A DNA stretch of 5,045 nt, taken from the NCBI GenBank assembly GCA_019314185.1, contig JAFCZU010000355.1, positions 1 to 5,045 on the forward strand. Direction: 5' to 3'. Origin of the DNA: Deltaproteobacteria bacterium (GTDB lineage Bacteria; Desulfobacterota; Desulfobacteria; Desulfobacterales; ETH-SRB1). Position 1 is the first letter of the stretch. Every line of letters starts with the position of its first letter. The position numbers and the translations under genes are program-made. The notes beneath the pieces are model-generated. The model did not search any database. It saw only the letters and a program-made list of their open reading frames with translations, and was not told where the DNA came from. Of the stretch, positions 1 through 5,045 are shown piece by piece.

Positions 1-842
1 TTAATCATCGCGTATTCGCCGCTGACATTATACGCGGCAACTGGAAGATCAATTTCCTCACTGATGCGGCAGATAATATCGAGATAGGGCAGGGCCGGTT
101 TTATCATTATAATATCCGCGCCTTCTTCAATATCCATTGTAACTTCCCGGATTGCTTCGACAGCGTTTGCGGGATCCATCTGATATGTTCTGCGGTCACC
201 GAATTTTGGAGCTGAGCCTGCTGCGTGGCGGAACGGGCCGTAATAAGCAGAGCAATACTTTGCTGAATATGCCATGATAGGAATATTTGTAAAACTGTTT
301 TCATCGAGTATATTGCGAATTTCAGCGACACGGCCGTCCATCATGTCAGAAGGAGCTACCATGTCAGCGCCTGCTTTTGCGTGGGAAAGCGCTGTGCGGG
401 CTAAAAGATCAAGCGATGCATCGTTATCTATTATATTGTTTTTTATAATGCCGCAGTGACCGTGATCCGTATACTGGCACAAGCAGACATCGGTTATAAC
501 AACGAGATCAGGGATTTTGTTTTTCAGAGCGTTTGTTGCTTTTTGTACAATCCCGTTTTTTGCGTAAGCACTTGTTCCAAGAGGATCTTTTTTGTCCGGT
601 ATTCCGAAAAGCATAATAGCCGGAATTCCAAGATCAAAAGCTTCTTGGGCTGTTTTAATCAGATTGTCTATTGATAACTGATACTGTCCCGGCATGGATG
701 ATATAGGATTTTTAACACCTTTACCGTTAATTGCAAAAAGCGGCATAATCAGGTCGTTTACGGAAATTTCTGTTTCACGTATCATGCGGCGAAAAGCCTC
801 ATTTTGACGCAAACGCCTCGGTCTGTAATCTGGAAATAACAT
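1..842 (-). CDS. hemB: Porphobilinogen synthase (delta-aminolevulinic acid dehydratase), 3' end outside window
   Basis: This cytoplasmic enzyme condenses two molecules of 5-aminolevulinate into porphobilinogen, the pyrrole precursor of siroheme, heme and cobalamin. Reading from ATG at 840-842 gives 280 uninterrupted codons before the window edge. The family is usually about 325 residues, so roughly 45 C-terminal residues are missing only because the window ends. Seen in the translation: the zinc-type metal site DVCLCQYTDHGHCG (C120, C122, C130), the first active-site lysine in MAYSAKYCSAYYGPFR (K195), and the Schiff-base lysine in IMIKPALPYLDI (K248). The last residues read SGEYAMI, a conserved HemB stretch. 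The start is supported by the family-like N-terminus MLFPDYRPRRLR and by an AAGGAAGAAG ribosome-binding site just upstream. It lies downstream of ahbC on the same strand, after a 260-base gap, which fits a tetrapyrrole gene cluster. The three cysteines indicate the zinc-dependent rather than the magnesium-only subtype. Confidence 0.96.
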   Translation of the reverse strand, partial: MLFPDYRPRRLRQNEAFRRMIRETEISVNDLIMPLFAINGKGVKNPISSMPGQYQLSIDNLIKTAQEAFDLGIPAIMLFGIPDKKDPLGTSAYAKNGIVQKATNALKNKIPDLVVITDVCLCQYTDHGHCGIIKNNIIDNDASLDLLARTALSHAKAGADMVAPSDMMDGRVAEIRNILDENSFTNIPIMAYSAKYCSAYYGPFRHAAGSAPKFGDRRTYQMDPANAVEAIREVTMDIEEGADIIMIKPALPYLDIICRISEEIDLPVAAYNVSGEYAMI

Positions 843-844
843 AA

Positions 845-854
845 CTTCTTCCTT
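845..854 (-). promoter_or_regulatory. Ribosome-binding site of hemB
   Basis: The minus strand reads AAGGAAGAAG followed by two bases and the hemB ATG. The GGA core lies about 6 to 8 bases from the start codon, normal Shine-Dalgarno spacing, and supports the chosen start. Confidence 0.6.
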
Positions 855-927
855 TTCTAAAGATGGTACTTGTTCACACTTGACACCGGGATATTTTCGG
901 GAGTTCTTGTAATTGCTCCAAAATATT

Positions 928-1012
928 AAATATCGAATACCGAACAAGAAACCGCAGAATTACGAAGTGGTTACTTCGACATTCGATATTTCTTGTTCGA
1001 TATTCTGCGGTT
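928..1012. repeat. Long imperfect palindrome between ahbC and hemB
   Basis: The 260-base gap 843-1102 holds no gene. Its main feature is a palindrome centred on the loop GGTT at 969-972, flanked by GAAGT and ACTTC. Each arm is about 40 bases. Read outward to inward, both arms contain GAATA(C/T)CGAACAAGAAA and end in CGAAGT. The blocks ATATCGAAT and ACCGCAGAAT occur in opposite order in the two arms, so pairing is interrupted there. The look is that of a dispersed intergenic palindrome family (REP or MITE-like), though no second copy is present in the window. In the ahbC to hemB transcript it would fold into a large hairpin. No T-run follows it on the minus strand, so it is not a classic terminator. 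The rest of the gap shows only weak promoter-like sequence, not called here. Confidence 0.75.
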
Positions 1013-1102
1013 CAGAATAAGTACTTACAAACTCGATAGTTATTATGGTCAGGGTGTCGTATATATTAAGACCAGCAACATTCTTTTTCGTGCTTTGAGA
1101 TA

Positions 1103-1366
1103 TTACGCTATCTCTTCATCTGTAAGATAACATGCTGGATCAGGCGCCCATACATCGTCGGTTACGGCTTCAGACCGAACCCTGAAGTTTCCGGCGCAGA
1201 TATTAAGCCAGCGGCATTTTAAGCATCTGCCCTTAGCATATTTTTTCTTATCCTTTAGTTTTTTCATCAGCGGTTCTGATGTATCGGTCCAGATTTCGGA
1301 AAATGGTCGATCCTTTATATTGCCGAAACTGTGATGACGCCAGAACTGATCAGCATAAACCTCGCC
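1103..1366 (-). pseudogene. ahbC: C-terminal part of AhbC, in a shifted frame relative to the N-terminal part
   Basis: This 87-codon stretch ending in TAA (1103-1105) continues the AhbC protein in a different reading frame from the upstream part. It starts GEVYADQFWRHHSFGN, where homologues have a G-x-V-x-x-DQFWR motif. It carries the auxiliary cysteine cluster GRCLKCRWLNICAGNFR plus the final DPACYLTDEEIA (cysteines at fragment residues 48, 51, 57 and 79), which would bind the second iron-sulfur cluster. It has no start codon or ribosome-binding site of its own at the junction. The preceding frame ends at a TGA at 1350-1352, so both frames overlap over 1350-1366. The coding content is intact to the normal end of the protein, so the damage is local to about position 1367. 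Whether this is a true mutation or a sequence error cannot be decided here. Confidence 0.88.
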
Positions 1367-2258
1367 ATATGCCCGAACTGTTTCCCTCGTTCATTTGTAG
1401 AAGTTCAAGAACGTCTTTGGCACGCGCTGGATCTTCTTTTAAAAGTCTTAAATACAGATATGGGCCGTCAGCATGATTATCGACAGTTAATATTTCTTTT
1501 GGTTTTCCTTTATCATGGAGCTTCTTTGTAAGATCCATGATCATATCGACACAATGTCTTGTTTCCTCGTGAGACAAATCCTCATTTACCAGTTTTGAAC
1601 CGCGTCCCGCATAAACAAGGTGATAAAAGCATGCCCTTGGAATATCCATATCCTCAAGAAGCTCGAATATGGCCGGAATTTCAGCGGCATTGAATTTGTT
1701 TATTGTGAAACGGAGTCCAACCTTTATGCCCGCTTCTTTACAGTTTTTAATCCCCTCTACAGCTCCCTTATATGCTCCCTTAACACCTCTGAAACGATCA
1801 TTGATTTCTTCCGTTCCATCAATACTTATGCCCACGTATGACAGCCCGATTTCTTTAAGTGTCTTTGCCATTTTTTGTGTTATAAGCGTGCCGTTAGTGG
1901 ATATAACGGCTCGCATCCCTTTTTCGACAGCATATGCCGCAAGTTCGGGAAGATCCTTCCGAATCGTAGGTTCTCCGCCGGAAAACAGGACTACAGGCAC
2001 ACCAAATTGCGCAAGATCATCCAACAATTTTTTACCCTCTTTTGTGGAAAGTTCATTTTCAAAAGAGATATCTTTGGCCTGCGCATAGCAATGGACACAT
2101 TTTAGATTACATTTTCTTGTGATGTTCCATACAACTACCGGCCGTTTGTCGCTGGAAAACTGAAGCAGGTGTGAAGGCAGTTTTGATGAATCGCGCCCAT
2201 ATCGAAGCGCATCGGATGGTTCCACTGTTCCGCAATATAGTTTTGATATACCGATCAT
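1350..2258 (-). CDS. ahbC: 12,18-didecarboxysiroheme deacetylase AhbC (radical SAM, NirJ1-like), truncated by frameshift
   Basis: AhbC removes the acetate side chains at C12 and C18 of didecarboxysiroheme, giving Fe-coproporphyrin III, in the siroheme-dependent heme route of sulfate reducers and archaea. The start MIGISKLYCGTVEPSDALRY matches the NirJ1/AhbC type. The radical SAM cluster motif is RKCNLKCVHCYA (C50, C54, C57), followed by FSGGEP (residues 92-97), which contacts S-adenosylmethionine. AhbD/NirJ2 was considered, but its N-terminus differs. The family is about 390 residues. This frame stops at 302, and only the first 297 codons (to 1368) are genuine AhbC; the last residues WRGLC are out of frame. 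The remaining 87 residues follow from 1366 in another frame, and several residues expected between the two parts are missing. An AGGAAAGG at 2272-2279 lies 13 bases before the ATG, a rather long ribosome-binding spacing. It lies upstream of hemB on the same strand. Confidence 0.9.
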   Translation of the reverse strand: MIGISKLYCGTVEPSDALRYGRDSSKLPSHLLQFSSDKRPVVVWNITRKCNLKCVHCYAQAKDISFENELSTKEGKKLLDDLAQFGVPVVLFSGGEPTIRKDLPELAAYAVEKGMRAVISTNGTLITQKMAKTLKEIGLSYVGISIDGTEEINDRFRGVKGAYKGAVEGIKNCKEAGIKVGLRFTINKFNAAEIPAIFELLEDMDIPRACFYHLVYAGRGSKLVNEDLSHEETRHCVDMIMDLTKKLHDKGKPKEILTVDNHADGPYLYLRLLKEDPARAKDVLELLQMNEGNSSGIWRGLC

Positions 2259-2309
2259 TGAGAATTGTTAACCTTTCCTGGTCAAACCAGAATTAAAAAA
2301 ATAGTTATT

Positions 2310-2454
2310 ACTTTTTACGACGCTGACTATAAATGGCTAAGTAAAAAGTTTCATATACAAGGCGTAGTAATTTTTCAGGATCGAAGACATACATATAGTA
2401 TGTTGAGAGTCTGAAAAAACACTGCAACGCAGTAGATGGGACTTTTTACGACGC
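2310..2454. repeat. Hairpin element with CGTAAAAAGT termini between the ATPase gene and ahbC
   Basis: This fills most of the 200-base gap between the ATPase stop codon and the ahbC start. The main hairpin has arms 2341-2378 and 2411-2449. Both outer ends read GTAAAAAGT or its complement, both inner ends read TTTTTCAG or CTGAAAAA, and a small ACATAC/GTATGT stem (2387-2403) sits at the tip. A perfect 14-base direct repeat, ACTTTTTACGACGC, occurs at 2310-2323 and 2441-2454, so the outer flank has a second partner for the left arm. The element ends 4 bases from the ATPase stop codon and may stabilise or end that transcript. No transposase is present; it resembles a non-autonomous palindromic element. 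Confidence 0.75.
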
Positions 2455-2458
2455 CATT

Positions 2459-4207
2459 TTAGTTTTGAAGTTCATCTTTAATGAGATTACTTATAAAAGA
2501 CTCAGGCCCCATCAGCGCTTGTTTTGTGATTTTAAAATAGTTTTTTCCGGTTTTCTCCCGCGTTAGTTTAAACCCTAATTCAAAATCTACTATCAACTGT
2601 TTATAAAAATCTTCGAGTTTAATGCCTGAATTTATAAACTGTTCAATAATAAAGTCAATGGCATCTTCTTCCATAACAATATTTATATCGTCATTTTTAA
2701 AAAAATATAACTCAATTTTTTTGATTTCATCATAATAGGATTTGATTTTTTGTAAAACTTTTCCAATATCCATTATATGATTGCAGTAAAAAGTGGCAGC
2801 AATTGCTGTGCGTGCCGGCGTCATGGTCAGATTATATTTTTCACTTAAATTTTTTCTGTTTGATTCAATATATTTTTCAATAGAATCTTTTTCCTCACAA
2901 AATAGCTTGTCAAAGATTTCATTTAATTCATTTTCATTTAATGAAGACAAAATAGTTTCAAGCGCTTTTTCCGGATTTTCGACAACAGAAACCGTTACAG
3001 AGAATTTTTTGATGTTGGTTGACGGCAGTTTTTTCTCAAATATAAGCAGCGCTGTTTCAAAGGCGCTGACCAGACCTCTTGCACCTGTGCTTTCCTTAAA
3101 GGCGCGTTTTGCTAAAATTCGAAGCGCTTTGTAATCAAACTTGATGTCTATGCCATATGCTGCGAAATCGAGTTTTTTCCCAAGAATGATCGGATTGTTG
3201 GGATTTTTTAAAATTTCGAAAAGGTCATGTTCAGTAAGAATTTCAAAAACAGCCTTTACAGGCAGTCTGCCTACAAATTCCGATTCAAATCCGAATGTTA
3301 TCAGATCTTCAGGAAATACCTGCTGAAGAATATTGATCCGTTCCCGGGAACTTATAATATGTGCCCCAAAACCTATTTTCTGTTCAGAAATCCGCTTGTT
3401 AATAATTTGATCCAGACCGGCAAACGCCCCGCTCATAATAAAGAGTATGTTTTTTGTGTTTACGGTTCGTTTGTTCCGTTTGCCGGTTTTACGAAACCGT
3501 TCAATTTCCTGAAGCATTGAAATAGGGTCATGAGGGACTTTTAAATCTACATCGGTTTCTTCCATCGGTTTAAGCAGAGTACGCTGGACACCGGTTCTTG
3601 ATACATCTGCGCCGATCAGATTGCGGCTTGATGCAATTTTATCAAGTTCATCAATATATATAATGCCGTATTGAGCAAGTTCAATATTGTCATCAGCCTC
3701 CCTGACCAAATCCCTGACCAGATCTTCTACATCTCCTCCAACATATCCTGTTTCGCTGAATTTAGTGGCATCACCCTTAACAAATGGGACTCCAATTTTT
3801 TTGGCGATCAATTTAATCATATATGTCTTACCAACTCCGGTTGGACCGATCATGAGGACATTGTTCTTGATGCTGCCGACTATTTCATCGATTTTATCAG
3901 GAGAGGTTTCAACATGTTTAATCCGGTTGAAGTGGGTGCATATTTTTGTGGCTAAAACTGCTTTTGCATTAGCCTGCTTTACGATGTATTGATCCAGATA
4001 GGAGATAAGATCTTCGGGCTTTAAATTAAAATTTAGTTTTTTCTCTTTTTTGGGGGCGCGGTTTTCTTCTTTTCCTGAAACCACCGGTTGTGGGATAATT
4101 ATTGGAGATACGATTTTGACATTATTTCCGAATCTTTTGGTCAGAAATTCGCTGATTTCCTTTTCAAGTTCTTTAGGACTCGGCATTTTTTCATCATTTT
4201 CTTTCAT
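2459..4207 (-). CDS. ClpX-related AAA+ ATPase lacking the zinc domain, with long C-terminal extension
   Basis: The protein is a 582-residue cytoplasmic AAA+ unfoldase of the ClpX/HslU clade. Seen motifs: Walker A GPTGVGKT (121-128), pore loop GYVG (154-157), Walker B IIYIDELDK (182-190), a pore-2-like loop ADVSRTGVQ (200-208), a sensor-1 region MSGAFAGL (258-265), the IGF docking motif in KIGFGA (277-282), the arginine-finger box EFVGR (310-314) and sensor-2 GAR (375-377). All catalytic elements are therefore present. The IGF tripeptide is what ClpX uses to bind ClpP, so a ClpP partner is plausible (inference). Unlike true ClpX (about 425 residues), the first 89 residues contain no cysteine, so there is no zinc-binding domain. 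The RKH-loop region (about 220-250) is enlarged and very basic. About 170 extra residues follow the lid. A promoter is visible upstream but no clear Shine-Dalgarno; Met8 is an alternative start. Substrate unknown. The gene looks more AT-rich than ahbC and hemB. It is not the housekeeping clpX. Confidence 0.9.
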   Translation of the reverse strand: MKENDEKMPSPKELEKEISEFLTKRFGNNVKIVSPIIIPQPVVSGKEENRAPKKEKKLNFNLKPEDLISYLDQYIVKQANAKAVLATKICTHFNRIKHVETSPDKIDEIVGSIKNNVLMIGPTGVGKTYMIKLIAKKIGVPFVKGDATKFSETGYVGGDVEDLVRDLVREADDNIELAQYGIIYIDELDKIASSRNLIGADVSRTGVQRTLLKPMEETDVDLKVPHDPISMLQEIERFRKTGKRNKRTVNTKNILFIMSGAFAGLDQIINKRISEQKIGFGAHIISSRERINILQQVFPEDLITFGFESEFVGRLPVKAVFEILTEHDLFEILKNPNNPIILGKKLDFAAYGIDIKFDYKALRILAKRAFKESTGARGLVSAFETALLIFEKKLPSTNIKKFSVTVSVVENPEKALETILSSLNENELNEIFDKLFCEEKDSIEKYIESNRKNLSEKYNLTMTPARTAIAATFYCNHIMDIGKVLQKIKSYYDEIKKIELYFFKNDDINIVMEEDAIDFIIEQFINSGIKLEDFYKQLIVDFELGFKLTREKTGKNYFKITKQALMGPESFISNLIKDELQN

Positions 4208-4228
4208 AATCGTTAACTATAATCATAT

Positions 4229-4258
4229 ATTATATAAAAATCAAGACCGTTGATTCAA
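4229..4258 (-). promoter_or_regulatory. Candidate sigma-70-type promoter of the ClpX-like gene
   Basis: On the minus strand TTGAAT (4253-4258) is followed after 18 bases by TATAAT (4229-4234), a perfect -10 hexamer and a -35 close to TTGACA. The ATG lies 21 bases past the -10, giving a leader of only about 15 bases. This fits the lack of a clear ribosome-binding site. The surrounding sequence is very AT-rich, so chance matches are possible. Confidence 0.45.
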
Positions 4259-4276
4259 TTGCGCAAATTTAAACCT

Positions 4277-4398
4277 GATGGCCTCGTAAAAAGTCGAATT
4301 CATCAGGTGTTAGGTGCTAAGATAAAACATTTAACTGTCATATCAAGAACTTAACACTGTTTATAAAAAGTGGTTTTTCGACTTTTTACGAGACCATC
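4277..4398. repeat. 122-base element with 22-base terminal inverted repeats
   Basis: The termini at 4277-4298 and 4377-4398 are inverted copies of each other with one mismatch in 22 bases, starting GATGG(C/T)CTCGTAAAAAGTCG. The interior is AT-rich and has no reading frame; a short GTGTTA/TAACAC pair (4307-4312, 4352-4357) could extend the stem. The shape is that of a MITE-like or REP-like element. It shares CGTAAAAAGT with the repeat at 2310-2454 on the other side of the ATPase gene. It lies in the 325-base gap 4208-4532, just upstream of the ATPase promoter. The stretch 4399-4460 holds nothing recognisable. Confidence 0.8.
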
Positions 4399-4460
4399 AA
4401 TGATGGGGTTATGTAAAATCTCAAATAGTGGGCGGGAAATAAAGCAGATTGCATTATATT

Positions 4461-4527
4461 TTTAACAGGTTGGGTTGAGTGTAGCGAACCCTGACATCAT
4501 TAGAATGAGGCAACCCAACCTGCTAAA
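4461..4527. repeat. Hairpin element with AGGTTGGGTTG arms beside the chemoreceptor stop codon
   Basis: Arms 4461-4477 and 4511-4527 pair over 17 bases with one mismatch. The plus-strand left arm contains AGGTTGGGTTG and is followed by AGTGTAGCGAACCC. Together these look like the widespread bacterial palindrome of the type GGTTGGGTTGAGCGTAGCGAAACCCAAC, recalled from general knowledge and not searched. It begins 5 bases after the chemoreceptor stop codon on the minus strand, so it could protect the transcript 3' end. On that strand the hairpin is followed by an A-rich rather than T-rich tract, so it is not a classic intrinsic terminator. Confidence 0.7.
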
Positions 4528-4532
4528 TTAAA

Positions 4533-5045
4533 CTAAAAATCCTTAAAATCCTTGTCATCCAAAGGAATTATCTGATCAGGCCTTACTTCCGCGCCCTGGC
4601 TGATCTCCGCTGGTTTTGTTTTGCGAACCGCCGGAACTTTGGCGCTAACCTTTCCGCTGATTGCCTTTTCCCGCCGAATACTATCCGTACTTTTCGACCT
4701 CTGAATTGTACTGGCGGGTTTTAAACCCGCCTCTACCTCTGACCTCCGGCCTCTGACCTCCGACATCTGACCGCTGCTTCCACCAACCAGAGCTGACAGG
4801 TCTTTTACAATTCCCATCATCTGCTCTGCCTGCGCGCTCAGTTCTTCAGAGGCGGATGCAGACTCTTCGGCGTTTGCCGCGTTTTGCTGTACTACTTTGT
4901 CCATCTCGGCCACAGCGGTGTTTGTCTGTTCAATACCCTGAGCCTGTTCATTTGATGCAGCAGCGATTTCAGCAATTAGTTCTCCTACTTTGGAAGAGCT
5001 TTCCGCTACCTTGCTGAATGCATCATTGGTTCGCGTTGCCAGTTC
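4533..5045 (-). CDS. Methyl-accepting chemotaxis protein, C-terminal part (5' end outside window)
   Basis: This is the end of a chemoreceptor that passes sensory signals to the CheA/CheW kinase complex at the cell membrane. The frame is open through the window edge: 170 codons and a TAG stop are present, while the sensor, membrane segments, HAMP domain and first half of the signalling hairpin lie outside. Residues 1-85 of the fragment are the descending helix of the cytoplasmic coiled coil, including AAASNEQAQGIEQTNTAV. The probable second methylation region, NAANAEESASASEELSAQAE (55-74), has paired glutamates. Residues about 90-157 are a low-complexity linker, part of which is encoded by repeat-like DNA. 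The C-terminus IIPLDDKDFKDF is a short acidic tail often seen on such receptors; it lacks the tryptophan of the classical NWETF CheR tether. ATG codons inside the fragment are not the start. Ligand unknown. Confidence 0.93.
   Translation of the reverse strand, partial: ELATRTNDAFSKVAESSSKVGELIAEIAAASNEQAQGIEQTNTAVAEMDKVVQQNAANAEESASASEELSAQAEQMMGIVKDLSALVGGSSGQMSEVRGRRSEVEAGLKPASTIQRSKSTDSIRREKAISGKVSAKVPAVRKTKPAEISQGAEVRPDQIIPLDDKDFKDF
4713..4762 (-). repeat. Intergenic-type repeat embedded in the chemoreceptor linker
   Basis: On the minus strand four tandem heptamers, CGGAGGT, CAGAGGC, CGGAGGT and CAGAGGT (4735-4762), encode SEVRGRRSEV. They are followed by a perfect 9-base-arm palindrome, GGCGGGTTT and AAACCCGCC around one base (4713-4731), which reads as AGLKPA. 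Both kinds of sequence are typical of non-coding repeats, yet here the reading frame stays open through them. The 7-base period gives a 7-residue protein period after 21 bases. Confidence 0.7.

Noticed and set aside
107..331. A 74-codon minus-strand frame inside hemB
   Set aside because: It is in a different frame from the 280-codon HemB reading, which carries all catalytic residues in this stretch.
1..842. hemB as a truncated pseudogene
   Set aside because: The frame is open through the window edge and ends within a conserved stretch; only the window limit cuts it.
1350..1373. Programmed ribosomal frameshift joining the two ahbC parts
   Set aside because: No slippery heptamer is seen at the junction, and residues expected from homologues are missing, which slippage would not explain.
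1669..2088. A 139-codon open frame on the plus strand
   Set aside because: It lies fully antisense to the AhbC coding sequence, shows no family motif, and the minus-strand frame has clear radical SAM motifs.
1103..2258. Assignment as AhbD/NirJ2 heme synthase
   Set aside because: The N-terminus MIGISKLYCGTVEPSDALRY and the C-terminal cysteine pattern fit the NirJ1/AhbC type better.
2278..2290. CTGGT-CAA-ACCAG small palindrome upstream of ahbC as an operator
   Set aside because: Only 5-base arms and one copy; too little to support a regulatory call.
2793..4253. Several plus-strand open frames of 61-113 codons across the ATPase gene
   Set aside because: All are antisense to a continuous 582-codon AAA+ frame; their translations are low-complexity serine- and phenylalanine-rich shadows.
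4461..4527. Intrinsic terminator for the chemoreceptor gene
   Set aside because: The stem is good, but the minus strand continues with an A-rich tract instead of a T-run, so it is kept only as a repeat.
4735..4762. Short tandem repeats as a CRISPR array
   Set aside because: The units are 7 bases without spacers and lie inside a coding frame.

Overview
The window most resembles a chromosomal segment of a sulfate-reducing bacterium of the Desulfobacterota (Desulfobacteraceae-like). This rests on three things: a radical SAM enzyme of the siroheme-dependent heme route (AhbC/NirJ1 type) next to hemB, a bacterial chemoreceptor, and many intergenic palindromes of a style common in those genomes. 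The taxon is an inference; no rRNA or marker gene is present.

All four recognisable genes lie on the minus strand, so in transcription order (right to left) they are: the C-terminal part of a methyl-accepting chemotaxis protein (4533-5045, cut by the window edge), a ClpX-related AAA+ ATPase of 582 residues (2459-4207), ahbC (1103-2258, broken by a frameshift near 1367), and hemB (1-842, cut by the window edge before its last ~45 codons). No tRNA, rRNA, CRISPR array, transposase or insertion sequence was seen.

The gaps between genes are unusually rich in inverted repeats. Position 928-1012 holds a long imperfect palindrome between ahbC and hemB. Position 2310-2454 holds a hairpin element ending 4 bases from the ATPase stop codon. 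Position 4277-4398 holds an element with 22-base terminal inverted repeats upstream of the ATPase promoter. Position 4461-4527 holds a 17-base-arm hairpin next to the chemoreceptor stop codon. The second and third share the terminal sequence CGTAAAAAGT, so the ATPase gene is bracketed by related palindromes. A similar repeat-like stretch (4713-4762) lies inside the chemoreceptor reading frame.

Functionally, hemB makes porphobilinogen at the start of tetrapyrrole synthesis, and ahbC acts late in the same pathway, converting 12,18-didecarboxysiroheme to Fe-coproporphyrin III. The ATPase keeps the nucleotide-binding, pore-loop and ClpP-docking motifs of ClpX. It lacks the zinc-binding N-domain and has a C-terminal extension of about 170 residues that looks partly like a second lid subdomain. 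It is the least understood gene here. The chemoreceptor and the ATPase show no evident link to heme synthesis.
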